A stretch of 5,142 bases of DNA. Origin: Alphaproteobacteria bacterium. GTDB taxonomy: Bacteria; Pseudomonadota; Alphaproteobacteria; RF32; CAG-239. The notes under the pieces were generated by a model that did no database searches, was not told where the DNA came from, and saw nothing but the letters and a program-made list of their open reading frames with translations. Shown here piece after piece: positions 1-5,142 of the stretch. Location of the stretch: contig JAGCOI010000046.1 in the NCBI GenBank assembly GCA_017645485.1, positions 1 through 5,142 of the forward strand, read 5' to 3'. Positions within the stretch are counted from its first letter, which is position 1; each line of letters starts with the position of its first letter. The position numbers and the translations under genes are program-made.

Positions 1-33
1 ATTCGCTACGTATTTTAATTACAATGCTTAAAT

Positions 34-75
34 AAAAGGGAGCCTGTTTATTTTCATGGCTCCCTTTTTATTTAA
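34..75. terminator. Strong hairpin terminator upstream of glmM, possibly bidirectional
   Basis: An 11-base-pair perfect stem is formed by AAAAGGGAGCC (34-44) and GGCTCCCTTTT (58-68), with a 13-base loop. On the + strand it runs into TTTTTATTT, a good U-tract for intrinsic termination. On the - strand the A-rich flank before the left arm gives TTTTATTT, so the hairpin could stop transcription from either side. It must end whatever gene lies upstream of the window. Only about 33 bases of that side are visible; they contain stop codons in all three + frames (16-18, 29-31, 33-35), so the upstream gene cannot be identified and its strand is unknown. It also implies that glmM is started from a promoter between about 70 and 105, where I see only weak AT-rich candidates. 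Confidence 0.82.
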
Positions 76-105
76 AATCTCAATAAATAAACTTATATCA
101 ATATC

Positions 106-112
106 AAAGGAA
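106..112 (+). promoter_or_regulatory. Ribosome binding site of glmM
   Basis: AAAGGAA lies five bases before the ATG at 118. It is the best Shine-Dalgarno match in the window and fixes the glmM start, which also agrees with the usual MxxKLFGTDGIRG beginning of the family. Confidence 0.7.
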
Positions 113-117
113 CGATT

Positions 118-1467
118 ATGGCATTAAAACTTTTCGGCACGGACGGCATCAGAGGCGTAGCAAACAAATTTCCGATGACAGGTGAATTTGCTTTTCGCTT
201 AGCACAAGTATTATCAAGGCTCATATGCCAAAACACAAAACGCGTGGCTATTGCCAAAGACACGCGTGTTTCAAGCTATATGCTTGAAGCCGCTTTAACG
301 GCGGGCTTTACCGCCATGGGTGTCGATGTTGTTAAAATGCGTGTTGTGCCGACACCTTTAATCACCTCTCAAATTATGGCTCTTGATGTTGATATGGGCA
401 TTATGATTACGGCCTCCCATAATCCTTATCGCGACAACGGCATTAAACTCATTGATCGCTACGGCGATAAATTCAGCGACACGTGGACCGAAAAAGTCGA
501 AGATTTACTCACTTCAGATGAAAAATTCACGCCCGATCCCGAACAAATCGGCAAAGTATATAAAGATAAAATGTCCGTTGCCAATTATATTAACGGCATT
601 TTGGATTTAGCCCCTTCTGCCGATGCCTTAAAAGGGCTTCGAATCGTTGCCGATTGCGCAAACGGCGCTTTTTCAAAAATTCTGCCCGATGTTTTTAAGC
701 ACTTGGGCGCCGGTATTATCACCCTTTCAAATCAGGCAGACGGCTATAACATTAATCAAAATTGCGGCTCTCAACACACCGAACATTTAAGCGAAGTGGT
801 TGTCCAAAGCCACGCCCATCTCGGTATTGCCGTTGACGGTGACGGCGACAGATTGATTGTTGTTGACAATAAAGGTAATCGCATAGACGGTGATCAAATC
901 ATCGCTTTTCTGGCCACCTATCTTAAAAATCATAACATGCTCGCAAACGATGCCGTTGTTGCAACCATTTGGTCAAACTTGGGTTTGGAAAAATATTTGC
1001 ATGGTTTAGGCATTAACTTTTATCGCACGCCTGTCGGCGAAAGATACGTTATCGAAAAAATGCGTCAAATGCAAGCCTCATTGGGCGGTGAAGAATCCGG
1101 ACACATGGTTTTAAGCGACTATGCCAGAACGGGAGATGCTTTAATTGCCGCCATATTCGTCTGTCTTGCCTTTTTAGAAGACGGTCGTCAGTCCTCCGAT
1201 ATTTTCCCGATATTTCAAAAATGTCCCTGCTCTTTATCTTCGGTGCGCTTCCGCAATGCGGATGCCGTTGAACTCGCTTTTTCATCCGAAGACGTACAAA
1301 ACATCATTGAATCGGCAAAACAAAAAATAGAGAATGCGGGTTCCGTTATTGTACGTAAATCCGGCACGGAACCGGTCATTAAAGTACGCGTTGAAGGTGA
1401 AGATGCGCAACTTGTCGATTATCTGGCAAGGCAAATCATCGAAACACTCAAACAACATGCGGATTAA
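118..1467 (+). CDS. glmM: Phosphoglucosamine mutase GlmM
   Basis: GlmM converts glucosamine-6-phosphate to glucosamine-1-phosphate in the cytoplasm, the step before GlmU on the way to UDP-GlcNAc for peptidoglycan and lipid A. The 449-residue product has the normal family length and every diagnostic motif in order: FGTDGIRG at 6-13; the phosphoserine loop TASHNP with the active Ser100; the Mg-binding DGDGDR loop with Asp240, Asp242 and Asp244; the sugar-binding GEESGH loop at 324-329; and the C-terminal phosphate-binding RKSGTEP at 413-419. The Lys after the Arg in that last loop is, from memory, usual in alphaproteobacteria where other groups have Pro. The gene follows a strong terminator by about 45 bases, so it probably has its own promoter. 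It is followed after four bases by a small membrane-protein gene that is likely co-translated. The enzyme is expected to need phosphorylation of Ser100 to be active. No motif is missing and nothing suggests transfer. Confidence 0.98.
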   Translation: MALKLFGTDGIRGVANKFPMTGEFAFRLAQVLSRLICQNTKRVAIAKDTRVSSYMLEAALTAGFTAMGVDVVKMRVVPTPLITSQIMALDVDMGIMITASHNPYRDNGIKLIDRYGDKFSDTWTEKVEDLLTSDEKFTPDPEQIGKVYKDKMSVANYINGILDLAPSADALKGLRIVADCANGAFSKILPDVFKHLGAGIITLSNQADGYNINQNCGSQHTEHLSEVVVQSHAHLGIAVDGDGDRLIVVDNKGNRIDGDQIIAFLATYLKNHNMLANDAVVATIWSNLGLEKYLHGLGINFYRTPVGERYVIEKMRQMQASLGGEESGHMVLSDYARTGDALIAAIFVCLAFLEDGRQSSDIFPIFQKCPCSLSSVRFRNADAVELAFSSEDVQNIIESAKQKIENAGSVIVRKSGTEPVIKVRVEGEDAQLVDYLARQIIETLKQHAD

Positions 1468-1471
1468 ATAA

Positions 1472-1915
1472 ATGCTTAAAGGTTTTTTAGCACTTTTCAC
1501 CACAGGTCTCATTTTCAAACCGATGATTCTCCTCGGTGGTTTTATCGGCATTTTTTTGTATATCCTGCTTGATGGCGAGACCTTAAAAATTTTATATACC
1601 GACTATCATCTTTATCTACTTTTTTTACTTATTGCCTGCCTTTATGCTTATTTTTTCAAAAAAACACTGCAAGACAACAGTTACGCAACCGATTGGAAAG
1701 AAACAATCAAAACAATGATTGCCGAGTTTTTCAGACTCGTATTCTCATTTATTATCGGTATGTTACTTGCCTCCTTCTTTGATTTTTCCGATATACAAAT
1801 CAAACCCGATTCGCAAGATGTAAAATTCTCCGAATATTCGGAAATTGTCGATATGCAAAAACAGGCGCGTGAGCTTATGCAAAATTACGACACCCTTTTA
1901 AATCAAGCAAAATAA
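1472..1915 (+). CDS. Unrecognised small integral membrane protein, coupled to glmM
   Basis: I do not recognise this 147-residue protein. It shows a hydrophobic N-terminal stretch at about residues 4-33 (interrupted by Lys16-Pro17, with a GGFIG motif at 22-26), a second membrane segment at about 46-62, and a third at about 86-103. The loop between the second and third segments carries several charges (KKTLQD, DWKE). The last 40 or so residues are polar and end in a probable amphipathic helix (about 121-147, EIVDMQKQARELMQ and onward), which could be a coiled coil or partner-binding tail. By the positive-inside rule the 63-80 loop may face the cytoplasm, but topology is uncertain. The start lies four bases after the glmM stop, with only a weak GGA as ribosome site, so translation is probably coupled to glmM. 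It ends just before the lexA promoter, and the -35 box begins four bases after its stop. A cell-envelope role is suggested only by its neighbour. The coding call rests on tight spacing, a full-length open frame and a coherent membrane profile. Confidence 0.82.
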   Translation: MLKGFLALFTTGLIFKPMILLGGFIGIFLYILLDGETLKILYTDYHLYLLFLLIACLYAYFFKKTLQDNSYATDWKETIKTMIAEFFRLVFSFIIGMLLASFFDFSDIQIKPDSQDVKFSEYSEIVDMQKQARELMQNYDTLLNQAK

Positions 1916-1918
1916 TCC

Positions 1919-1948
1919 TTGACATTCCTTTTAAAAAAGAACTAACAT
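1919..1948 (+). promoter_or_regulatory. Sigma70-type promoter of lexA
   Basis: A perfect -35 box TTGACA (1919-1924) is followed after 18 bases by TAACAT (1943-1948), a four-of-six match to the -10 consensus. Transcription would start near 1955, giving a leader of roughly 27 bases before lexA. The -35 starts almost at the stop codon of the preceding gene. The -10 hexamer falls exactly inside the spacer of the LexA operator, so bound LexA would block RNA polymerase. Confidence 0.78.
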
Positions 1949-1953
1949 AGAAC
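1939..1953 (+). promoter_or_regulatory. LexA operator (SOS box), GAAC-N7-GAAC
   Basis: Two perfect GAAC half-sites (1939-1942 and 1950-1953) are separated by exactly seven bases. This is the direct-repeat LexA box known from alphaproteobacteria, read here in the GAAC orientation (GTTC-N7-GTTC on the other strand). It overlaps the -10 region of the lexA promoter, the classic arrangement for autorepression that is relieved when RecA filaments trigger LexA self-cleavage. The match to the motif and its position are directly seen; the regulation is inferred from family knowledge. Confidence 0.87.
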
Positions 1954-1981
1954 ATCTCATTTTTATAAAATAGGGTGTTTT

Positions 1982-2638
1982 ATGCTTACGGTCAAACAAT
2001 ACAAACTTTTAATGTTTATCAATAAAGTCACAAAAGAAACGGGGTGTTGTCCTTCTTTTGATGAAATGAAGGATGCTATCGGCTTAAAGTCAAAATCGGG
2101 CATTCATGCTTTAATCAGTGCTTTGGAAGAGCGTGAGTTTATCAAAAAACTGCCGCACAAAGCGCGTGCGCTTGAAGTTCTCAGGTTGCCTAAATTCAAG
2201 CCGTCCGCCATTTTGGAAGAAGAAAAAAAGCGTGAAATTGCTTTGCAAAATTCCGCCGCACAAATTCCTCTATACGGCAAAATCGCCGCCGGCACACCGA
2301 TAGATGCCATTGCAAATGAAACAGAAGTCATTTCCGTTCCGTTTGAAATGGTTGCCAAAGGGCGTTATTATGCCTTAAATATTGAAGGTGATTCAATGGT
2401 TGAAGCCGGCATCTTAAACGGCGATACGGCCATCATCAAAAAAGCTGATACGGCAGATAACGGGGCCATTGTTGTCGCATTGGTCGACAACGAACAAGCC
2501 ACCTTAAAGGTTTTGCAAAAAAAAGAAAATGAAGTATGGTTACTGCCCTGCAATAAAAATTATCAAACACAAAAATTTGATGCATCACGTGTTAAAATTC
2601 AAGGCGTTTTAAGTTCCATTATTCGAAATTATCATTAG
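1982..2638 (+). CDS. lexA: LexA, SOS-response repressor and self-cleaving protease
   Basis: LexA represses DNA-damage genes; on damage the RecA-ssDNA filament stimulates it to cut itself. The 218-residue product has both domains. The N-terminal winged helix-turn-helix (about 1-68) starts MLTVKQYKLL and contains the SFDEMKD and SKSGIH segments typical of alphaproteobacterial LexA. The C-terminal S24 peptidase domain (about 95-218) has the Ala103-Gly104 cleavage site in GKIAAG, the catalytic Ser138 in GDSM, and the general-base Lys176 in ATLK. The 34-residue distance from the cleavage Gly to the Ser equals that in E. coli LexA. The linker (about 70-94) is charged and variable. The ATG at 1982 is chosen because the family begins with MLT-KQ; an AGGGTG stretch at 1972-1977 serves as a weak ribosome site. 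The gene follows its own LexA box and is followed after 17 bases by a regulator gene with no terminator between them. Confidence 0.98.
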   Translation: MLTVKQYKLLMFINKVTKETGCCPSFDEMKDAIGLKSKSGIHALISALEEREFIKKLPHKARALEVLRLPKFKPSAILEEEKKREIALQNSAAQIPLYGKIAAGTPIDAIANETEVISVPFEMVAKGRYYALNIEGDSMVEAGILNGDTAIIKKADTADNGAIVVALVDNEQATLKVLQKKENEVWLLPCNKNYQTQKFDASRVKIQGVLSSIIRNYH

Positions 2639-2655
2639 AAGGCTCATAAAATAAA

Positions 2656-3273
2656 ATGATTAATGTTTTAATTTTTTCTCAAAACATGCTTTTTAAGCAA
2701 GATTTGTCTTCGCAAATCAAGTTATCCGATTTAAACTATTCCTGCGATGAAAAGTTGCCCCCCGACATCATTGTTATTGACGAAGAAACCGTCACACTTG
2801 CCGAAGTCAGACAAAAGTTTGAACGTACACCTGTTTTTGTTCTGCTTCAAAAAGGCACCAAAAGCAAAGAAGATTCGCCTTTTGTAAAATATATCGCTAA
2901 GCCTTTTGTATTGAGCTCTTTTTTAAATCAAATCAAATCTGCGCTCAATTTCATTTTAACATCCGATGCGGCCGTTATTTCGTTTAATACGTATGAATTA
3001 TTTCCGCTTGAAAAAGAAATTAAAAATCTTAAAACGGGCGAAAAGATCAAGTTAACCGAACGTGAGGTCTCCATTATTTTATATCTTTATAAAATGAAGG
3101 GCAAAGCCACAACAAAATCCGAGTTTTTGGAAGAAGTCTGGGGCTACAATCCGAACGCCTCCACACACACCATAGAAACACATATTTACAGGTTGCGCCA
3201 AAAAATCGAAAAAAATGCCGATTGGCCTGAATTGATATCCACCGAAAACGGCGGATATAAGCTCAATTTTTAA
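2656..3273 (+). CDS. OmpR-type winged-helix regulator with degenerate receiver domain
   Basis: This 205-residue protein looks like an orphan response regulator. Residues 1-100 resemble a shrunken receiver: a first strand (MINVLIF), a PDIIVID strand ending in Asp42 where the phosphoacceptor would lie, a PVFVLL strand, and the KP pair (Lys82-Pro83) of the fifth strand. The acidic pair that normally holds Mg after strand one is replaced by Ser8-Gln9, and the usual Thr/Ser switch after strand four appears to be Gln65, so phosphorylation is doubtful. Residues 108-205 form an OmpR/PhoB-type DNA-binding domain: LTEREVSII at 133-141, LEEVWGY at 158-164, the recognition helix STHTIETHIYRLRQKIE at 169-185, and the wing ENGGYKLNF at the end. 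No sensor kinase is adjacent. The start is 17 bases after lexA with only a distant AAGG, and the first strand supports this ATG. It may be co-transcribed with lexA and rnd. The target genes are unknown. Confidence 0.87.
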   Translation: MINVLIFSQNMLFKQDLSSQIKLSDLNYSCDEKLPPDIIVIDEETVTLAEVRQKFERTPVFVLLQKGTKSKEDSPFVKYIAKPFVLSSFLNQIKSALNFILTSDAAVISFNTYELFPLEKEIKNLKTGEKIKLTEREVSIILYLYKMKGKATTKSEFLEEVWGYNPNASTHTIETHIYRLRQKIEKNADWPELISTENGGYKLNF

Positions 3274-3322
3274 AAATATATTAAACTCTTTTTTTTACTA
3301 TTGATAAAAAAGAGAGAAAAAA

Positions 3323-4498
3323 ATGCGTTTAATAGATAACACACCTGCCTTAAAAGAATTTTGCGAAGAACTTTCGCACGAAGCTTTTATAACACTTGAT
3401 ACCGAATTTGTTCGTGAAAAAACTTATTATCCGAAATTGTGTTTAATACAGGTCGGCTATAAAAACGGTGCCGCCGTCATAGATCCTTTAGCACCGCACA
3501 TAGACTTAAAACCGTTTTTCAAACTGCTCAAAGATGAAAACATTTTAAAAGTTGTCCATTCGGGGCATCAGGATATTGAAATTTTCTATAATCTGACCGG
3601 ACAAACCCCGAAACCCGTATTCGACACACAAATTGCCGCATCTGTTTGCGGATTCGGTCGATGTGTCAGCTACGATGCTCTTGTCTATGCCGTCACCAAA
3701 ATCGAACTTGATAAATCAAGCCGCCTGACAGATTGGACTTTAAGGCCTCTTGATCAAAAACAGCTTGAATACGCTTTGCGTGATGTCACCTTTCTTATTC
3801 CGTGTTATGAATATCTTGTCAAATATCTTAACGAACATAATCGTGAAAGCTGGATTAATGAAGAAACGGCGGAACTCATTGACGAACGGTGCTACCAAAT
3901 TGATCCCGAATGTGCTTGGCAACGCATTAAACATTCGGCGCATTCCACCCACTTTTTATCTGCTTTAAAAGCCTTAGCTTCTTGGCGCGAAAAACGTGCC
4001 ATGAAATATGACGTACCGCGCCGCAGTATCTTAAAAGATGAAATATTGCTCGCCATTGCTTCCACAAATCCCAAAACGACACAAGATTTAAAATCGGTTC
4101 GCAACATACGCGGTGATATTGTCGAAGGCAAATTGGGCAACGAAATTTTAGAAGTACTCGAACAGGCACGCCACGCCCCTATGATGCACGACTTAAAAAA
4201 AATAGATCGCGAGCGTAAAGTGCATATTCCCGGAAATGCGGCCGCTTTAATGGAAGTTCTGCGCCTGCTTCTTAAAATAAAATGCGATCAGGAAGGTGTT
4301 GTTCAATCCGTTGTCGCAGACGAACAAGATATTCGAGATATTGCTTGCGGTAATGATGCTGACAATCCGGCATTAAAAGGATGGCGCTACGAATTTTTCG
4401 GAAAACAAGCTCTGGCATTCAGAAAAGGTTTAGCTTCCATCTCTTACGATACGCAAACAAAAAGCATCGTGATTAACGTCAAAGAAAAGAAAAAATAA
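3323..4498 (+). CDS. rnd: Ribonuclease D
   Basis: RNase D is a cytoplasmic 3'-to-5' exoribonuclease of the DEDDy group that trims tRNA precursors and other small RNAs. The 391-residue length is normal for the family. The exonuclease domain (about 1-195) carries all catalytic positions: Asp26 and Glu28 in LDTEF (Exo I), Asp84 in HSGHQDIE (Exo II), and Tyr150 with Asp154 in EYALRD (Exo III, the Y-x3-D form). FDTQ at 100-103 is a further family signature. An HRDC domain follows at about 208-285, with the typical D-V-P (230-232) and Asp239 in LKDEILLAIA. The last 90 or so residues (about 300-391) match the position of the second, degenerate HRDC-like domain and end in a lysine-rich tail. The ribosome site is GAGAG at 3312-3316, six bases from the ATG. 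The 49-base gap from the preceding regulator is AT-rich and shows no convincing terminator, so rnd may belong to the lexA transcript or use a weak internal promoter. Confidence 0.96.
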   Translation: MRLIDNTPALKEFCEELSHEAFITLDTEFVREKTYYPKLCLIQVGYKNGAAVIDPLAPHIDLKPFFKLLKDENILKVVHSGHQDIEIFYNLTGQTPKPVFDTQIAASVCGFGRCVSYDALVYAVTKIELDKSSRLTDWTLRPLDQKQLEYALRDVTFLIPCYEYLVKYLNEHNRESWINEETAELIDERCYQIDPECAWQRIKHSAHSTHFLSALKALASWREKRAMKYDVPRRSILKDEILLAIASTNPKTTQDLKSVRNIRGDIVEGKLGNEILEVLEQARHAPMMHDLKKIDRERKVHIPGNAAALMEVLRLLLKIKCDQEGVVQSVVADEQDIRDIACGNDADNPALKGWRYEFFGKQALAFRKGLASISYDTQTKSIVINVKEKKK

Positions 4499-4539
4499 AA
4501 CAACTCTGTTTTTCATCATATTGATTGTTTTTTCTGCCG

Positions 4540-4569
4540 TCAAAGGGTTTATTTACAAAATCCCTTTGA
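4540..4569. terminator. Inverted repeat after rnd, possible terminator
   Basis: TCAAAGGG (4540-4547) and CCCTTTGA (4562-4569) form a perfect 8-base-pair stem, which can be lengthened by three T-A pairs if one T at 4561 is bulged, leaving a small AT loop. It lies 42 bases beyond the rnd stop, where the end of the transcript is expected. The downstream flank TATACGTTTGTTG is only moderately T-rich, so it is a weak intrinsic terminator at best; it could also be an RNA-stabilising 3' hairpin or a protein site. Confidence 0.5.
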
Positions 4570-4612
4570 TATACGTTTGTTGCGAAACTTTGGGATTTTC
4601 TTCAAATTGAAC

Positions 4613-4641
4613 TTGAGAAAAACGTCACAATATTATATAAA
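4613..4641 (+). promoter_or_regulatory. Probable parE promoter
   Basis: TTGAGA (4613-4618, five of six to the -35 consensus) is spaced 17 bases from TATAAA (4636-4641, five of six to the -10 consensus). An overlapping alternative is TTGAAC (4607-4612) with TATTAT (4631-4636) at 18 bases. Either would start transcription about 25-32 bases before parE. The region is AT-rich, so chance matches are possible, but it is the only good candidate between rnd and parE. Confidence 0.55.
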
Positions 4642-4673
4642 ACGTGCATAAAGATTGGTAAAAGAGATTATAA

Positions 4674-5142
4674 ATGGCGGATTTATTTGAAACAAATTTA
4701 GCGGTTAAACAAGAATATTCGGCTCAAGACATTGATGTTTTAGAGGGCTTAGAGCCTGTGCGTTACCGTCCGGGCATGTACATCGGCGGCACGGATGAAA
4801 CGGCTTTGCATCATTTGGTTGCCGAAATTTTAGATAACTCCATGGATGAAGCCGTCGCCGGTTTTGCAAATCATATAGATGTTTATTTGCACGAAAATAA
4901 TTCAATAACCATCAGTGATAACGGGCGCGGCATTCCTGTCGACGAACATCCTAAATACCCGGGCAAATCGGCTCTTGAAGTCATTTTAACAACACTCCAT
5001 TCGGGCGGCAAATTCAGCAATTCGGTTTATAAGGTCTCAGGCGGTCTGCATGGTGTCGGCTTATCCGTTGTTAATGCTCTTTCTTCATCACTTATTATTG
5101 AGGTTGCACGCGATAAAAAACTTTATCGTCAAGAATATCATC
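4674..5142 (+). CDS. parE: DNA topoisomerase IV subunit B (ParE), N-terminal part
   Basis: ParE is the ATPase subunit of topoisomerase IV, which with ParC separates linked daughter chromosomes. The window ends inside the gene; 156 codons plus one base are visible, roughly the first quarter of a family usually 630-690 residues long. This part is the GHKL ATPase fold. It shows [17 protein letters not shown] at 26-42, the N-box EILDNSMDE with likely catalytic Glu51 and Mg ligand Asn55, the Asp82 motif DNGRGIP at 82-88, and the ATP-lid glycines GGLHGVG at 123-129. This domain is where coumarin antibiotics such as novobiocin bind. ParE is preferred over GyrB because of the GGTDE..LHHL segment and the [27 protein letters not shown] stretch (92-114), which has PGKSALE where GyrB normally has a different, longer sequence. 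The ATG at 4674 has an AAAAGAG ribosome site (4660-4666) seven bases upstream. It appears to be transcribed separately from rnd. Confidence 0.95.
   Translation, partial: MADLFETNLAVKQEYSAQDIDVLEGLEPVRYRPGMYIGGTDETALHHLVAEILDNSMDEAVAGFANHIDVYLHENNSITISDNGRGIPVDEHPKYPGKSALEVILTTLHSGGKFSNSVYKVSGGLHGVGLSVVNALSSSLIIEVARDKKLYRQEYH

Noticed and set aside
1340..1354. GTTC-N7-GTAC, close to a LexA box in the other orientation
   Set aside because: It lies inside the glmM coding sequence, over the conserved phosphate-loop region, has a mismatch in one half-site, and is not near any promoter.
1049..1551. Two antisense open frames (1049-1285 and 1282-1551) over the end of glmM and the start of the membrane-protein gene
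   Set aside because: They lie opposite strongly supported genes, have arginine-rich, low-complexity-looking products without domains, and have no ribosome sites.
2104..2553. Open frames opposite and out of frame within lexA
   Set aside because: The lexA reading is complete with all catalytic residues; the others carry no recognisable motif.
3286..3314. CTCTTTTTT...AAAAAAGAG hairpin between the regulator and rnd, considered as a terminator
   Set aside because: The stem is almost all A-T, the sequence after it is GAGAAAAAA with no T-run, and its right arm overlaps the rnd ribosome site. It is more likely a by-product of AT-rich leader sequence.
4705..4905. Antisense open frame of 66 codons in parE
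   Set aside because: It overlaps the highly conserved ATPase motifs of parE on the other strand, shows no domain or ribosome site, and is a reading-frame shadow.
4674..5142. GyrB as an alternative identity for the last gene
   Set aside because: The GGTDE segment and the short [23 protein letters not shown] stretch are ParE-like; a GyrB would differ here. Only the missing C-terminal part would give final proof.
1..5142. Mobile element, defence system, CRISPR array, tRNA or riboswitch
   Set aside because: No repeat arrays, transposase or integrase motifs, cloverleaf-like stretches or long structured leaders were seen; genes are colinear housekeeping and regulatory genes of similar base composition.

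Overview
The window reads as a piece of core chromosome from an AT-rich alphaproteobacterium. Two things support the class: the LexA protein has the alphaproteobacterial N-terminus (an SFDEMKDAIGLKSKSGIH-type helix-turn-helix), and a direct-repeat operator GAAC-N7-GAAC sits in the lexA promoter, which is the alphaproteobacterial SOS box and not the CTGT-N8-ACAG palindrome of gammaproteobacteria. The AT-rich base composition would fit an uncultured host- or gut-associated lineage related to Rhodospirillales, but that is inference; species cannot be named from this sequence.

Layout, all genes on the + strand. Positions 1-117 hold a strong hairpin terminator and the leader of glmM. glmM (118-1467, phosphoglucosamine mutase) is followed after 4 bases by an unrecognised 147-residue membrane protein (1472-1915). 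A 66-base gap then carries a clear sigma70-type promoter with a LexA operator laid over its -10 box, followed by lexA (1982-2638). Seventeen bases later comes an OmpR-type winged-helix regulator with a degenerate receiver domain (2656-3273), and 49 bases further rnd (3323-4498, ribonuclease D). A 175-base gap (4499-4673) holds an inverted repeat and a plausible promoter, leading into the 5' part of parE (4674 to the window edge, topoisomerase IV subunit B).

How the parts may work together: glmM makes glucosamine-1-phosphate for peptidoglycan and lipid A, and the small membrane protein is probably translated with it. lexA is evidently autoregulated. Because no terminator is visible between lexA, the orphan regulator and rnd, these three may form one transcript under LexA control. 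parE has its own promoter region, with an imperfect copy of the LexA half-site pair over the -35 region. No CRISPR array, insertion sequence, prophage gene, tRNA or rRNA was seen. The least explained items are the orphan regulator and the small membrane protein.
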